Source of the DNA: Bacteroidales bacterium
GTDB taxonomy: Bacteria > Bacteroidota > Bacteroidia > Bacteroidales > UBA932
Reading direction: 5' to 3'
Assembly: GCA_012510445.1 (NCBI GenBank)
Contig: JAAZIA010000015.1
Coordinates: 1 to 45,286 of the forward strand
Length of the DNA: 45,286 nt
The notes under the pieces are model-generated. The model searched no databases, had not been told where the DNA came from, and saw only the letters and a list, made by a program, of their open reading frames with translations. Below are positions 31,713-40,950 of the stretch, one piece after another. Within the stretch, counting starts at the first letter, position 1; each line of letters begins with the position of its first letter. The position numbers were made by a program, and so were the translations under genes.

Positions 31713-32527
31713 AAACAGCTCTTTATCAGGAATCAGCAGATTATATACTCCAAAGGATTCCCCAACGTCCTCAGGTGGCCATCATTCTGGGCAGCGGTCT
31801 GGGAAAACTGGCAGACAGCATAGAAAATAAAGTAGTCATACCGTATGTGGAAATCCCTAATTTTTTGCTTTCTACGGCTCCGGGACATAAAGGAAACCTG
31901 ATTGGCGGAACGTTGGGAGGCAAACAAGTTATATGCATGCAGGGACGCTTTCATTACTACGAAGGCTATGGCATGGATCAAGTGACTTTTCCCATACGTG
32001 TATTTAAATTGTTAGGAGCAGAAGCACTGTTTGTATCGAATGCTGCCGGCGGGATAAACCCCAAATTCAAAGTAGGCGATTTGATGGTTATTACAGACCA
32101 TATAAACCTGCTGCCCAATCCGTTGTTGGGCAAAAACAACCCCGATTTTGGGGTGCGTTTTACCGATATGACACGCGCTTATGACAGGGAGCTGGCCACA
32201 ATATGCAATGATATGGCAGACATTCACGGCATTCCTATAAGGTACGGTGTATATCTAGGCAATCCCGGTCCCACGTACGAGACGCCTGCCGAGTACAATT
32301 ACTTTCAGACCATTGGTGCAGATGCTACCGGTATGTCTACCGTTCCGGAAGTAATTGTGGCACGACATTGCGATTTGAGGGTGTTTGGCATGTCTGTTAT
32401 TACTAACGAAGCCTATGACTTTGCCGACGATTTTGTAAACGACGGCATGGACGTAATCAAGGCAGCCGATGCAGCTGCCGATAAAATGACACTTCTCTTT
32501 ACAGAAATCATAGCAAATCTGCAATAA
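31709..32527 (+). CDS. Purine-nucleoside phosphorylase (trimeric type)
   Basis: 272 residues. Phosphate-binding [10 protein letters not shown] near 28 and [20 protein letters not shown] near 84, [15 protein letters not shown] near 113, and [17 protein letters not shown] and [10 protein letters not shown] near 195-210 identify the class II PNP family. It cleaves inosine or guanosine (and methylthioinosine in some bacteria) with phosphate. Coupled to the deaminase by a 4-bp overlap. Confidence 0.95.
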   Translation: MKTALYQESADYILQRIPQRPQVAIILGSGLGKLADSIENKVVIPYVEIPNFLLSTAPGHKGNLIGGTLGGKQVICMQGRFHYYEGYGMDQVTFPIRVFKLLGAEALFVSNAAGGINPKFKVGDLMVITDHINLLPNPLLGKNNPDFGVRFTDMTRAYDRELATICNDMADIHGIPIRYGVYLGNPGPTYETPAEYNYFQTIGADATGMSTVPEVIVARHCDLRVFGMSVITNEAYDFADDFVNDGMDVIKAADAAADKMTLLFTEIIANLQ

Positions 32528-32568
32528 ATACCTTAAATTCGCAGTTTTAATTCACAAATGGTATAAAT

Positions 32569-34353
32569 ATGTCAAAGAAAGAAATTAAGTTTTGTCTCCT
32601 GTACAGAGATATGTGGCAATCATCGGGCAAGTACGTCCCTATGGTCCATCAGTTGAAGCAATTTGCCCCGCTGGTTATTGAAATGGGATGTTTTGATAGG
32701 GTAGAAACCAACGGAGGTGCTTTTGAACAAGTAAACCTGCTGTTTGGCGAGAACCCCAATATAGCGGTTAGAGAATGGACCAAACCGTTGCGTGCTGCAG
32801 GCATTCAGACACAAATGCTGGAAAGGGGATTGAACGGAATAAGGATGTTTCCCGTACCGGCAGACGTACGTCAACTTATGTTTAAAGTCAAAAAAGCGCA
32901 AGGCGTGGATATTGCCCGCTCTTTCTGCGGATTGAACGACGCGCGTAACTTGGAACTTTCTGTAAAATACGCTAAAGAAGCCGATATGATTTCTCAGGCT
33001 TCCCTTAGCATCACACATTCACCGGTACATACCGTAGAGTACTATCTTTCTGTGGTAGACCAGCTGGTCAAATTTGGAACAGACGAAATTGCTCTAAAAG
33101 ATATGGCCGGGGTAGGGCGTCCCACCATGTTGGGAAAACTTACGTACGAAATCAAAAAGAAATATCCTCATATACTGGTACAATACCACGGTCACTCGGG
33201 ACCCGGCTTTTCCATGGCCTCTATGCTGGAAGTAGCTAAGGCCGGAGTAGACGTGGTGGACGTAGCCATGGAACCTTTGAGCTGGGGAATGGTACACCCG
33301 GACGTGATTACCGTACAAGCTATGTTGAAAGATGCCGGATTTAAGGTAAAGGAAATCAACATGAAAGCCTATATGGAAGCGCGTTCTATGACACAATCGT
33401 TCATAGATGACTTTTTGGGCTTTTTCATAGATCCGGGCAACAAGGTCATGACCTCGTTACTGGTGGGCAGCGGCTTGCCGGGCGGTATGATGGGCTCTAT
33501 GATGGCAGACCTGAAAGGGTTCCACAACGCCGTGAACATGACCATGAGGGCTGCCGGTAAAAAGGAACTAACGCTGGACGATCTGGTAACAAGCCTGTTC
33601 CAAGAAGTGGAATACGTATGGCCCAAACTGGGGTATCCACCGTTGGTAACGCCTTTCAGCCAATATGTGAAAAACATTGCGCTCATGAACCTTATGCACA
33701 TGTTAAAAGGCGAGGAACGTTGGAAGACCATAGACAAAAACGCTTGGGATATGATCCTGGGATATACCGGAAAATTGCCGGGTGAGCTGGCACCGGAAAT
33801 TTTGGCGCTGGCTAAAGAGCAGAACAGAGAATTCTTTACAGGCAACCCGCAAAGTCAGTTCCCCAATGCACTGGACGAGTTCCGCAAAGAGATGAAAGAA
33901 AACAATTGGGACTTTGGTCAAGACGACGAGGAATTGTTTGAATTGGCCATGCACGATCGCCAGTACCGTGATTACAAGAGCGGTATAGCCAAAGAACGCT
34001 TCCAAAAGGAACTGGAAGCGGCTCGCGAAAAAGCCAACGCTCCCATAGTAGTGGAACGTGCTGTGGTAGAAATGCCAAAAATCAACGTGGAACAAGTGAT
34101 GGAACAATACCCCAAAGCCCGGCCTATTCAGGCAGTTGCCAAAGGTCAAGTCATTTGGGAAATGGCTGCTGCCGGCGACTCTAAAGAACCGGCCGTAGGT
34201 ACTGCAGTGAAAGAAGGACAAATCCTTTGCTACGTTCAAGCGTATTACGGACTGGAGCCTGTTCATGCATTGGCCAAAGGTAAGCTGGTGGTGATTTCTG
34301 CAAAACAAGGCGCAATGGTAGAGAAGAATGAAATTATTGGCTTCGTTGCGTAA
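32569..34353 (+). CDS. OadA/PycB-like carboxyltransferase with degenerate biotinyl domain
   Basis: 594 residues. A TIM-barrel carboxyltransferase domain with YRDMWQSSGKYVP, ETNGGAFEQVNLLFGE, ALKDMAGVGRP (the key Lys) and YHGHSGPGFSMAS (HxH metal site). A PYC/OADA helical region follows to about 480. The C-terminal 80 residues look like a biotinyl/lipoyl domain, but the EAMKM loop is replaced by VQAYYGLEPVHA, so no biotin lysine is present. It may work with a separate biotin carrier. Likely roles are oxaloacetate/pyruvate carboxyl transfer; the exact acyl substrate is uncertain. Its end overlaps the symporter start by 26 bp. Confidence 0.85.
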   Translation: MSKKEIKFCLLYRDMWQSSGKYVPMVHQLKQFAPLVIEMGCFDRVETNGGAFEQVNLLFGENPNIAVREWTKPLRAAGIQTQMLERGLNGIRMFPVPADVRQLMFKVKKAQGVDIARSFCGLNDARNLELSVKYAKEADMISQASLSITHSPVHTVEYYLSVVDQLVKFGTDEIALKDMAGVGRPTMLGKLTYEIKKKYPHILVQYHGHSGPGFSMASMLEVAKAGVDVVDVAMEPLSWGMVHPDVITVQAMLKDAGFKVKEINMKAYMEARSMTQSFIDDFLGFFIDPGNKVMTSLLVGSGLPGGMMGSMMADLKGFHNAVNMTMRAAGKKELTLDDLVTSLFQEVEYVWPKLGYPPLVTPFSQYVKNIALMNLMHMLKGEERWKTIDKNAWDMILGYTGKLPGELAPEILALAKEQNREFFTGNPQSQFPNALDEFRKEMKENNWDFGQDDEELFELAMHDRQYRDYKSGIAKERFQKELEAAREKANAPIVVERAVVEMPKINVEQVMEQYPKARPIQAVAKGQVIWEMAAAGDSKEPAVGTAVKEGQILCYVQAYYGLEPVHALAKGKLVVISAKQGAMVEKNEIIGFVA

Positions 34354-35575
34354 ATTCAAACTGGCTCTTCACTGGCAGATCCTCATTGGTGTTCTGCTGG
34401 GAATCCTGTTTGGAATTTTTGCCCACGACTACATTGCTTATACCAAATGGGCAGGAGATTTATTCCTGAGGGGACTGAAGATGGTGGTTATTCCACTAGT
34501 CTTCAGTGCCCTTGTTATGGGAGTAAGCAGTGTAGGGAAAGCAGCCGATCTGGGGCGCATTGCCGGGAAAACGTTTGCCTGGTATATTGTAACCACCTTG
34601 TTGGCCTGCGTGTTAGGTCTGGTTCTGGTGAATTTTTTCAAGCCGGGATTAAACGTTGCCTTGCCTCTGCACGAAACAGTTACAGATATTGCAGCCTCGG
34701 AAAATTCATTTATTGACCAGATTGTAGCCATTGTACCCGACAACATATTCCAGGCTATGGCAGACGGGAATATGCTTCCGGTGATTTTCTTTGCCATATT
34801 GTTTGGTTTTTTTATAAACACAGCTCCCGAAAAAACACACAAACTGCTGGGTGACGTATTTAACGGCATATACGAAGTCATGATAAGCATGACGTTCCTG
34901 GTCATACGGTTTGCTCCCATTGGACTGTTTGGGGTAGTATCCAACATGGTAGGAGAACAGGCAGGCAATACAGAGGCTCTGGCCACTTTGTTTGGCAGCC
35001 TGGGTATTTATGCCGCCATCATTGCCGGCGGTTGCATTTTGCACGGGTTGCTTACCATTCCCGGATTGTTCAAGGTCCTTACCCGTAAAAACCCGTTCAC
35101 ATTAATGAAGATGATGGGAACGGCACTGCTTACAGCCTTTACTACGGCCTCTTCGGCGGCCTCGCTGCCCATTGCCTTGCAGGACATTCAAGAAAAAGCA
35201 GGCGTGTCGCGCAAAATTGCCGGATTTTCACTACCGTTGGGTAATACGGTGAATATGAACGGTACGGCCCTGTTTGAATGTGTAACGGCTATTTTTATAG
35301 CGCAAGTGTACGGCATTGACCTGAGCCTGGGGCAACAAGTTATTGTTATCCTTACCAGCCTGTTGGCTGCTGTTGGCTCTGCCGGAATTCCTCTGGCCGG
35401 ACTGGTGATGCTGGCCGTAGTGCTGCGCGCCGTGGGCTTGCCTCTGGAAGGTATTGGACTGGTACTGGTAGTTCAGCAACCGCTGGATATGATCCGTACG
35501 GCTGTAAACGTGTGGGGTGACATGACCGGTGCCGCCATTGTAGCCCACAGTGAAGGGGAAGAACTGAAGTTTTAA
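34328..35575 (+). CDS. Dicarboxylate/amino acid:cation symporter (SDF family)
   Basis: 415 residues, eight helices plus re-entrant loops. Signatures: LFLRGLKMVVIPLVFSALVM near 46, the serine-rich hairpin TTASSAASLPIAL near 275, NTVNMNGTALFECVTAIFIA near 304, and QPLDMIRTAVNVWGD near 382. It imports C4-dicarboxylates, glutamate or aspartate with Na+ or H+. The overlap with the carboxyltransferase gene suggests joint handling of C4 acids; substrate not resolvable. Confidence 0.93.
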   Translation: MKLLASLRKFKLALHWQILIGVLLGILFGIFAHDYIAYTKWAGDLFLRGLKMVVIPLVFSALVMGVSSVGKAADLGRIAGKTFAWYIVTTLLACVLGLVLVNFFKPGLNVALPLHETVTDIAASENSFIDQIVAIVPDNIFQAMADGNMLPVIFFAILFGFFINTAPEKTHKLLGDVFNGIYEVMISMTFLVIRFAPIGLFGVVSNMVGEQAGNTEALATLFGSLGIYAAIIAGGCILHGLLTIPGLFKVLTRKNPFTLMKMMGTALLTAFTTASSAASLPIALQDIQEKAGVSRKIAGFSLPLGNTVNMNGTALFECVTAIFIAQVYGIDLSLGQQVIVILTSLLAAVGSAGIPLAGLVMLAVVLRAVGLPLEGIGLVLVVQQPLDMIRTAVNVWGDMTGAAIVAHSEGEELKF

Positions 35576-35596
35576 GGAAAGCGTTATTTACATACC

Positions 35597-36682
35597 ATGA
35601 AAGGTCATCTATTATGTCCGGCTTGCGGTACGTTGTACCCTCAGAAAGAGGCCGCCTGGCAATGTTCCTGCGGCAGCTATCTGGACTTGGCCTATACATT
35701 TACCCCGCGCCCGGAAGACTTTTCAGGCCCTCAAGGGTTCTTGCGTTACTGTAGCGTATTGCCGCTGGAGCATCCGGACAAAGCCTTCACTTTTAATGAA
35801 GGCTTTACTCCTTTGCACCTAACAGAGTTGTTAGGCCAAAAGGTGCTTGTAAAAATGGATTTTCTGCTCACCACCGGATCGTTTAAAGACAGAGGAGCTT
35901 TTGTGCTTATTAATAAATGCAGGGAACTGGGCATCCGCCACTTTGTAGAAGACTCGTCGGGAAACGCGGCTAGTTCTATGGCTGCCTATGCTGCGCCGGT
36001 GGGTTTGGAAGCACATATTTATATGCAGGCAGGGATCTCCTCGGCAAAGACCATGCAGGCAAGTGCGTACGGAGCCCGGTTGTACAAAATACCGGGGAGC
36101 CGTGAAGATTGTGCCCGTGCAGCAGAAGAGGCGGCCAAGAGCAGCTATTATGCGGCCCATACGCGCAACCCGTACTTCTTGCACGGAACAAAGACGGTCA
36201 TTTATGAAATGATGGAACAACTGGGCTGGGAAGTCCCCTCGGCCCTTTTTATACCGGTAGGCTGCGGCTCCCAGCTCTTGGGCATTTGGCTGGGGTTGCA
36301 GGAAATGAAAAGAGCCGGCCTGATAGACCGCTACCCGCGCTTGATGGCCATTCAGAGCGAACATTGCAGCCCGCTGAAAGACCATTTGGAAGGGAGGGAT
36401 ACTCCCCACTTACCCAAAGACCCCATACTTGCCGAGGGCATTGCCATACGGCGCCCGCCGCGCCTGAAGCAGATCCTGCAGGCGGTGCAGGAAACGGGCG
36501 GCCGCACCCTAGTAGTACCGGACAACCACATAATGGAGGCACTGAAAGCCGCCGCGGCCAAAGGCCTGTACATAGAACCCACCTCTGCCGCCGCCGTAGC
36601 AGCGCTTAAGCAGTACAAGGCCCCGAATGTGCGACTATCGGTGGTGGTATTGACGGGGCACGGACTAAAATCAAAAGTCTAA
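35597..36682 (+). CDS. Threonine synthase-like PLP enzyme
   Basis: 361 residues. An N-terminal zinc-ribbon-like CPACGTLY / CSCG, then fold type II PLP enzyme motifs: LTTGSFKDRGA with the PLP lysine near 97, EDSSGNAASSMAAYA near 116, and the glycine-rich PVGCGSQLLG loop near 220. It resembles the short-form threonine synthase group, but diaminopropionate- or cysteate-type lyases are related and cannot be excluded. It starts 21 bp after the symporter; TAATG overlap with the DedA gene. Confidence 0.85.
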   Translation: MKGHLLCPACGTLYPQKEAAWQCSCGSYLDLAYTFTPRPEDFSGPQGFLRYCSVLPLEHPDKAFTFNEGFTPLHLTELLGQKVLVKMDFLLTTGSFKDRGAFVLINKCRELGIRHFVEDSSGNAASSMAAYAAPVGLEAHIYMQAGISSAKTMQASAYGARLYKIPGSREDCARAAEEAAKSSYYAAHTRNPYFLHGTKTVIYEMMEQLGWEVPSALFIPVGCGSQLLGIWLGLQEMKRAGLIDRYPRLMAIQSEHCSPLKDHLEGRDTPHLPKDPILAEGIAIRRPPRLKQILQAVQETGGRTLVVPDNHIMEALKAAAAKGLYIEPTSAAAVAALKQYKAPNVRLSVVVLTGHGLKSKV

Positions 36683-37308
36683 TGGAATCTTTTTCGTTTA
36701 TCCAGTGGGCACTGGAACATTTAAATTACGGAACGGTGGCACTTCTGATGACCATCGAAAGTTCGTTTATTCCCTTTCCCTCGGAAATTGTGGTGCCTCC
36801 GGCAGCGTACATGGCTGCGGCCGGAGAGCTAAATGTGTTTTTGGTGGTATTGTCTGCCACGGTAGGGGCTTTAGCCGGGGCACTCATCAATTACGGCCTG
36901 GCCGTATGGATAGGTCGTCCCATTGTATATAAATTTGTAAATTCGCGGTTGGGGCGAGCTTGTTTGCTGGATGAACCAAAAATGATCAAAGCAGAAAATT
37001 ATTTTGTGCGTTACGGTAATCTCTCTACGCTGGTAGGACGTCTTGTACCCGGTGTGCGTCAACTGATTTCCATTCCTGCCGGATTGGCCAAAATGCCCAT
37101 GGGACGTTTTATCTTGTACACCAGTTTGGGAGCCGGCGCATGGAACGTAATATTGGCTGTAATAGGATACTCGCTGCACAGTGTAATTCCCAAAGACCTG
37201 CTTATGGAAACCGTTCACAAGTACACCACACAAATTTCGTGGGTTATGATTGGATTGGGGGTATTGGTGCTTTCTTACATTATTTGGAGGATGGTATGGA
37301 AACGCTGA
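36682..37308 (+). CDS. DedA family membrane protein
   Basis: 208 residues. Family motifs: TIESSFIPFPSEIVVPPAAY near 25, VGALAGALINYGLA near 60, and FVRYGNLSTLVGRLVPGVRQ near 105. DedA/VTT proteins are lipid-related membrane proteins (some act as undecaprenyl-phosphate or phosphatidylethanolamine flippases). Overlaps the next gene by 13 bp. Confidence 0.93.
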   Translation: MESFSFIQWALEHLNYGTVALLMTIESSFIPFPSEIVVPPAAYMAAAGELNVFLVVLSATVGALAGALINYGLAVWIGRPIVYKFVNSRLGRACLLDEPKMIKAENYFVRYGNLSTLVGRLVPGVRQLISIPAGLAKMPMGRFILYTSLGAGAWNVILAVIGYSLHSVIPKDLLMETVHKYTTQISWVMIGLGVLVLSYIIWRMVWKR

Positions 37309-38534
37309 TTATTTTCTTGCTTATCCTGTTCAACGGGATTTTGTCTATGACAGAGATGGCTTTTGTAAGTTCTCGCAAATTCAGGCAAGAAGCAGACGAC
37401 CATTTTCTGTCCACCACGCAAGTTGGGATGACACTCATTGCCATATTGGTAGGTATGCTTTCTGCGGGAGCGTACTCGGCAAACCTATCGGCTTTTCTGG
37501 CCCGTTGGGCGCCTTTGCAACCTCACGCACATTGGATAGCCAACGTGTTGGTTGTAACCATAGTCACTTACTTGACCCTAGTGTTTGGAGAAATTGTACC
37601 TAAAAGGTTGGGTCTGCTGGCCGCCGACAAAATTGCCAAAAGCATGTGGGGTTTTATGCGGCTTATGCGCAAAATCACTTACCCGTTCGTGTGGTTGCTT
37701 ACTAAAAGCACGCATGCCATTATGGTGCTGTTTGGCCTCTCTGAACTGAAAGAAGCCCGCGTTACGGAAGACGAAATCATAGCACTTATTGAAGAGGGAA
37801 GGGAAGGAGGCGAGATACGCGAAGTGGAACAAGATTTGGTGGAGCGGGTATTCAACCTGGGAGACAGAACCATTGAATCGGTCATGACACACCGCAGCGA
37901 TTTGGTGTGGTTGGATATTAACGATCCCATAGCAGAAAACGTAGCGATAGTTAAAGAAAACTTGCACGGCATTTATCCGGTGGCAGACGAAGACCTGGAC
38001 GAACTGCTGGGCGTAGTGTACTTGAAAGATTTGTTTGGAACTATAGATAAAAAAGGGTTTGACTTAAAATCTGTTATTCAAAAACCGCTCTTTTTACCGG
38101 AAAACGTAAGCGTGTATACGGCCATAGAACAGATCAGGCATCAATACAGCAAATACGCCTTGGTAACGGACGAATTTGGCAGCATTCAGGGGATGGTTAC
38201 CCATTCAGACATTATGGAGGCACTTATTGGGGAACTGCCCGAGAATCAGGAAGACCACGACATTGTGGCCCGCCCCGACGGATCGTTTCTGATTGACGGT
38301 CAATGTGATTTCTATGATTTTCTGGAGCACTTTGATATGGAAGATCTGGCCGTCCAATACGATTACAACACCCTTAGCGGCCTAATCCTGGACAAACTGG
38401 AACACGTACCCGTCACAGGAGAAACCTTGCAGTGGGAAGGGCTGCAGCTGGAGGTCGTAGATATGGACATCGCCCGCATAGACAAAGTGCTGGTCTACCG
38501 CTGCCCAGACCAAGCAGCAAACAGCAAGGAGTAG
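37296..38534 (+). CDS. CNNM/CorC (hemolysin) family protein with shortened N-terminus
   Basis: 412 residues. A CNNM membrane domain (about 1-165; FNGILSMTEMAFVSSRKFRQ, FLSTTQVGMTLIAILVGMLS, VFGEIVPKRLGLL), two CBS motifs (about 190-310; VMTHRSDLVWLDI, ALVTDEFGSIQGMVTHSDIM) and the C-terminal CorC_HlyC domain. Likely Mg2+/Co2+-related transport. About 20 residues usually found between SSRK and FLST are missing, so the loop after helix 1 is very short. Start is the ATG at 37296; a longer frame upstream lies within dedA. A 16-bp array follows the stop. Confidence 0.88.
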   Translation: METLIIFLLILFNGILSMTEMAFVSSRKFRQEADDHFLSTTQVGMTLIAILVGMLSAGAYSANLSAFLARWAPLQPHAHWIANVLVVTIVTYLTLVFGEIVPKRLGLLAADKIAKSMWGFMRLMRKITYPFVWLLTKSTHAIMVLFGLSELKEARVTEDEIIALIEEGREGGEIREVEQDLVERVFNLGDRTIESVMTHRSDLVWLDINDPIAENVAIVKENLHGIYPVADEDLDELLGVVYLKDLFGTIDKKGFDLKSVIQKPLFLPENVSVYTAIEQIRHQYSKYALVTDEFGSIQGMVTHSDIMEALIGELPENQEDHDIVARPDGSFLIDGQCDFYDFLEHFDMEDLAVQYDYNTLSGLILDKLEHVPVTGETLQWEGLQLEVVDMDIARIDKVLVYRCPDQAANSKE

Positions 38535-38537
38535 CAG

Positions 38538-38585
38538 CCGCTGCAGCAAGCAACAGCTGCAGCAAGCAACAGCTGCAGCAAGCAA
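38538..38585. repeat. 3 x 16-bp tandem array between convergent genes
   Basis: Units at 38538, 38554 and 38570, rich in CTGCAGCAAGCAA, start 3 bp after the CNNM stop and end before the stop of the patatin gene on the other strand. The 16-bp period is not compatible with a conserved reading frame. Confidence 0.88.
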
Positions 38586-38608
38586 CAGCAAGCAAAATCA
38601 CAGTAGTG

Positions 38609-40888
38609 CTAAAACTGCTTGCCCAAGTTCACAAAGAATCCAAATCTGGAGCCGGGATGGACTCCGTATTCAATCATGACGTCTATAGGCCCAATGGGGC
38701 TGTCGTAGGAATAGCCCAAGGCGGCCCCGGCTAAGTATTTTCCGGTGCCCCATTCTATCAAATCTAACGTGGCGCGGCTCACGCGCGCGGCGTTAGCGAC
38801 AAGCCATACATAATGATTTTTTTGTACGCGGTAGCGTGCTTTTATGCCTGTTGCTACCAGCTTATCGTCTACAGAAACTACGGGCTTAAACCCATAGAGG
38901 GGCATTTGGTGGTCCAGGTAGTGACCGCCTACGGTGCCTCCTACCAGGTTTCTAAGTTGGGGAGCAAACTCTCGTCCGTATAAAAACCGTCCGTAAAGAG
39001 AGGGGATGAGGGTAAACCGCGGTTTTATGGGAATGGCTGTAGAGAGAGAAGCGGTAAGGACAGAGAACGGAGGGCCGTTTTTATAGCGTGACAAGTTGTC
39101 TGTATAGAGAGCATATTCTGCCATAAATTGTACTCCCTCTGCGGGGAAATAAGCATTGTCGTAATTGTCAAACCTCACGCCCGTTCTGTAGCTTATCAAA
39201 TTCTCTTCTACTCGTATGCGTTCCTGTGTTTGTATACTGGGCCTTAGAAAGTTGCGGGAGCTGAAATTTTCGTAGCGTGCTCCCAGGTAGATATTTAAGT
39301 TTCTGTAGTAGAAGTTGGCCAGGTCCAAATCTATTCGGCTTTTGTGAAAACGAACGTTATAGTTGGTGGTATCGTTTTGCGGACACATGTTTATGTTGCC
39401 GTATCGGTACGTGTACGACAACCCAAATTTTCCGAGCCATGCGTCTTGGTAGAACAATCCCAAACGTACGTAGGGATTGGTAGATATGCGACTGTCCAGT
39501 TCCAACATGCCTCCTTTTAATTCCCGGGGCGCAAAGACGGCGTTAATATAACCGCTGGCCACATCGCGTGAATCAAGACGCAGCCCCAGGCTTATGGCAC
39601 TTCTGGCGCGTTCTGTACAGTGAAAGCGTAAGTTGTATCGGCCTCCTTCTTCTTGTAATGTGTAGAACAAATTGGAGAAACTACCCGTACCTTTTAGCTG
39701 ACTAATGGTTTCCCTAAGGGCCATCACATGAATGGTGGAAAATTCGCGAAAGCGAATCATGCGCCGTAAATTTTTCTCGTTCAAAGAAGTTAGTCCGTCA
39801 AAAATAATATACCCCAATTGTATGCTGTCTTCTATAGGTACGTTTGTTCCCCGGGGACGGTTGGTGGGCACTTGTAAGTCTTCTGCCGGATGAATACCAA
39901 TGAGCTCCTTAAAAGCCAATATGTTATCCCATGCATTGCGTGCTTCTTGCTCGCCTCGTTCCAGTAGCGCTTCTATGGCCGGAGTGGTAAAGCTGGCTGT
40001 ATTATAAGGTTCAACATTGGGATTAATGTACAGGTCTGTAATAAGGATGTTTTTGTCAAAGTTGTCTTTTCCAATGCGCTCCATCATGTGGTTGAGAATG
40101 AACATGAGGCTGTTGGGGTCCCTTTCGCGCAGGGGGTCTTTGGACAAACCCGTACGGCGGTCTGTTTGCATCCCCACATTAACGCCAATGATGATATCGG
40201 CTCCCATCTGACGGACTACGTTGGCAGGAAAATTATTGATAACGCCACCGTCTATGAGTATGCGGCCGTCTCGCTCTACCGTATTAAAAGCTCCCGGAAT
40301 GGACATGCTGGCACGGATGGCAATGGGTAGGCTGCCTTCGCGCATGACAATCTCGTCTCCTGTAATCAAGTCGTAGGCAATACAAGCAAAAGGGAGGGGC
40401 AGGCTATCAAAAGACGGCACATGGTGGTAATCGCGGGTAAGTTCGCTGAGCATGTCTGTAACGGAACTACCGCTTAAAATGCCGGTAGAAATATGAAAGC
40501 GCTCCCTGTCAAAAGGTACGGTAAAAAGGGCTTTATCGCTCACGTCTTTTTCTGTGAAAAACAAATTGTCGCGAGGGATCCTGTCGGCCAACAGAGCTAC
40601 CCAGTTTTGGCTCCGCACCAGGCTGTCCAGCGCTTGCGGGCTGTACCCTATGGCGTACAAGCCTCCCACTATGGCACCCATGCTGGTGCCGGCTATGTAG
40701 TCAATAGGTATGCCGGCCTCTTCCAGCACCTTAAGTACTCCAATGTGCGCTACGCCTTTGGCTCCGCCTCCGCTAAGCACCAGACCTACTTTTTTACGTT
40801 GCGGCTGCGGCTGCGGAGCAGACGCCTCGGCTTTTATTAAAAAGAAGAGGAAAAAAAGAAGGAGGGCACAACGCAGGAGAGGTCTCAT
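38609..40888 (-). CDS. Patatin-like phospholipase with POTRA and outer-membrane barrel
   Basis: 759 residues. Signal peptide MRPLLRCALLLFFLFFLIKA. Patatin domain about 32-300: GGGAKGVAHIGVL oxyanion loop, GTSMG with nucleophile Ser69, DGG with Asp213. A POTRA-like segment (IIFDGLTSLNEKNLRRMI, near 355) and a BamA-type barrel to the C-terminus (FGFFVNLGKQF) follow. This is the PlpD-like type V-d layout: a lipase carried to the surface or periplasm by its own barrel. I use the ATG at 40888; the TTG at 40918 is discarded since it precedes the signal and falls near the promoter. Confidence 0.92.
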   Translation of the reverse strand: MRPLLRCALLLFFLFFLIKAEASAPQPQPQRKKVGLVLSGGGAKGVAHIGVLKVLEEAGIPIDYIAGTSMGAIVGGLYAIGYSPQALDSLVRSQNWVALLADRIPRDNLFFTEKDVSDKALFTVPFDRERFHISTGILSGSSVTDMLSELTRDYHHVPSFDSLPLPFACIAYDLITGDEIVMREGSLPIAIRASMSIPGAFNTVERDGRILIDGGVINNFPANVVRQMGADIIIGVNVGMQTDRRTGLSKDPLRERDPNSLMFILNHMMERIGKDNFDKNILITDLYINPNVEPYNTASFTTPAIEALLERGEQEARNAWDNILAFKELIGIHPAEDLQVPTNRPRGTNVPIEDSIQLGYIIFDGLTSLNEKNLRRMIRFREFSTIHVMALRETISQLKGTGSFSNLFYTLQEEGGRYNLRFHCTERARSAISLGLRLDSRDVASGYINAVFAPRELKGGMLELDSRISTNPYVRLGLFYQDAWLGKFGLSYTYRYGNINMCPQNDTTNYNVRFHKSRIDLDLANFYYRNLNIYLGARYENFSSRNFLRPSIQTQERIRVEENLISYRTGVRFDNYDNAYFPAEGVQFMAEYALYTDNLSRYKNGPPFSVLTASLSTAIPIKPRFTLIPSLYGRFLYGREFAPQLRNLVGGTVGGHYLDHQMPLYGFKPVVSVDDKLVATGIKARYRVQKNHYVWLVANAARVSRATLDLIEWGTGKYLAGAALGYSYDSPIGPIDVMIEYGVHPGSRFGFFVNLGKQF

Positions 40889-40906
40889 GAACAGTGGCTT
40901 TATGCA

Positions 40907-40914
40907 CAAATTTA
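40907..40914 (-). promoter_or_regulatory. -7 box of the patatin gene
   Basis: TAAATTTG on minus, 18 bp before the ATG at 40888. It overlaps the -33 of the divergent ketosynthase-like operon, so the two promoters could interfere. Confidence 0.5.
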
Positions 40915-40942
40915 CCAATTTTTAGAAAATTTCATACATTTG
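40911..40942 (+). promoter_or_regulatory. Promoter of the ketosynthase-like operon
   Basis: TTTA at 40911-40914, a 20-bp spacer and TACATTTG at 40935-40942. The ATG is 9 bp further, leaving a leader of only a few nucleotides. Confidence 0.6.
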
Positions 40943-40950
40943 CAGCTATT

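Noticed and set aside
37140-37295. N-terminal extension of the CNNM protein inside dedA
   Set aside because: No similarity in this part; the ATG at 37296 starts the first membrane helix.
38382-38601. Minus-strand Leu/Ala/Cys-rich frames over the 16-bp array
   Set aside because: Produced by the CTGCAG-type repeat plus the antisense of the CNNM 3' end; no signal of a real gene.
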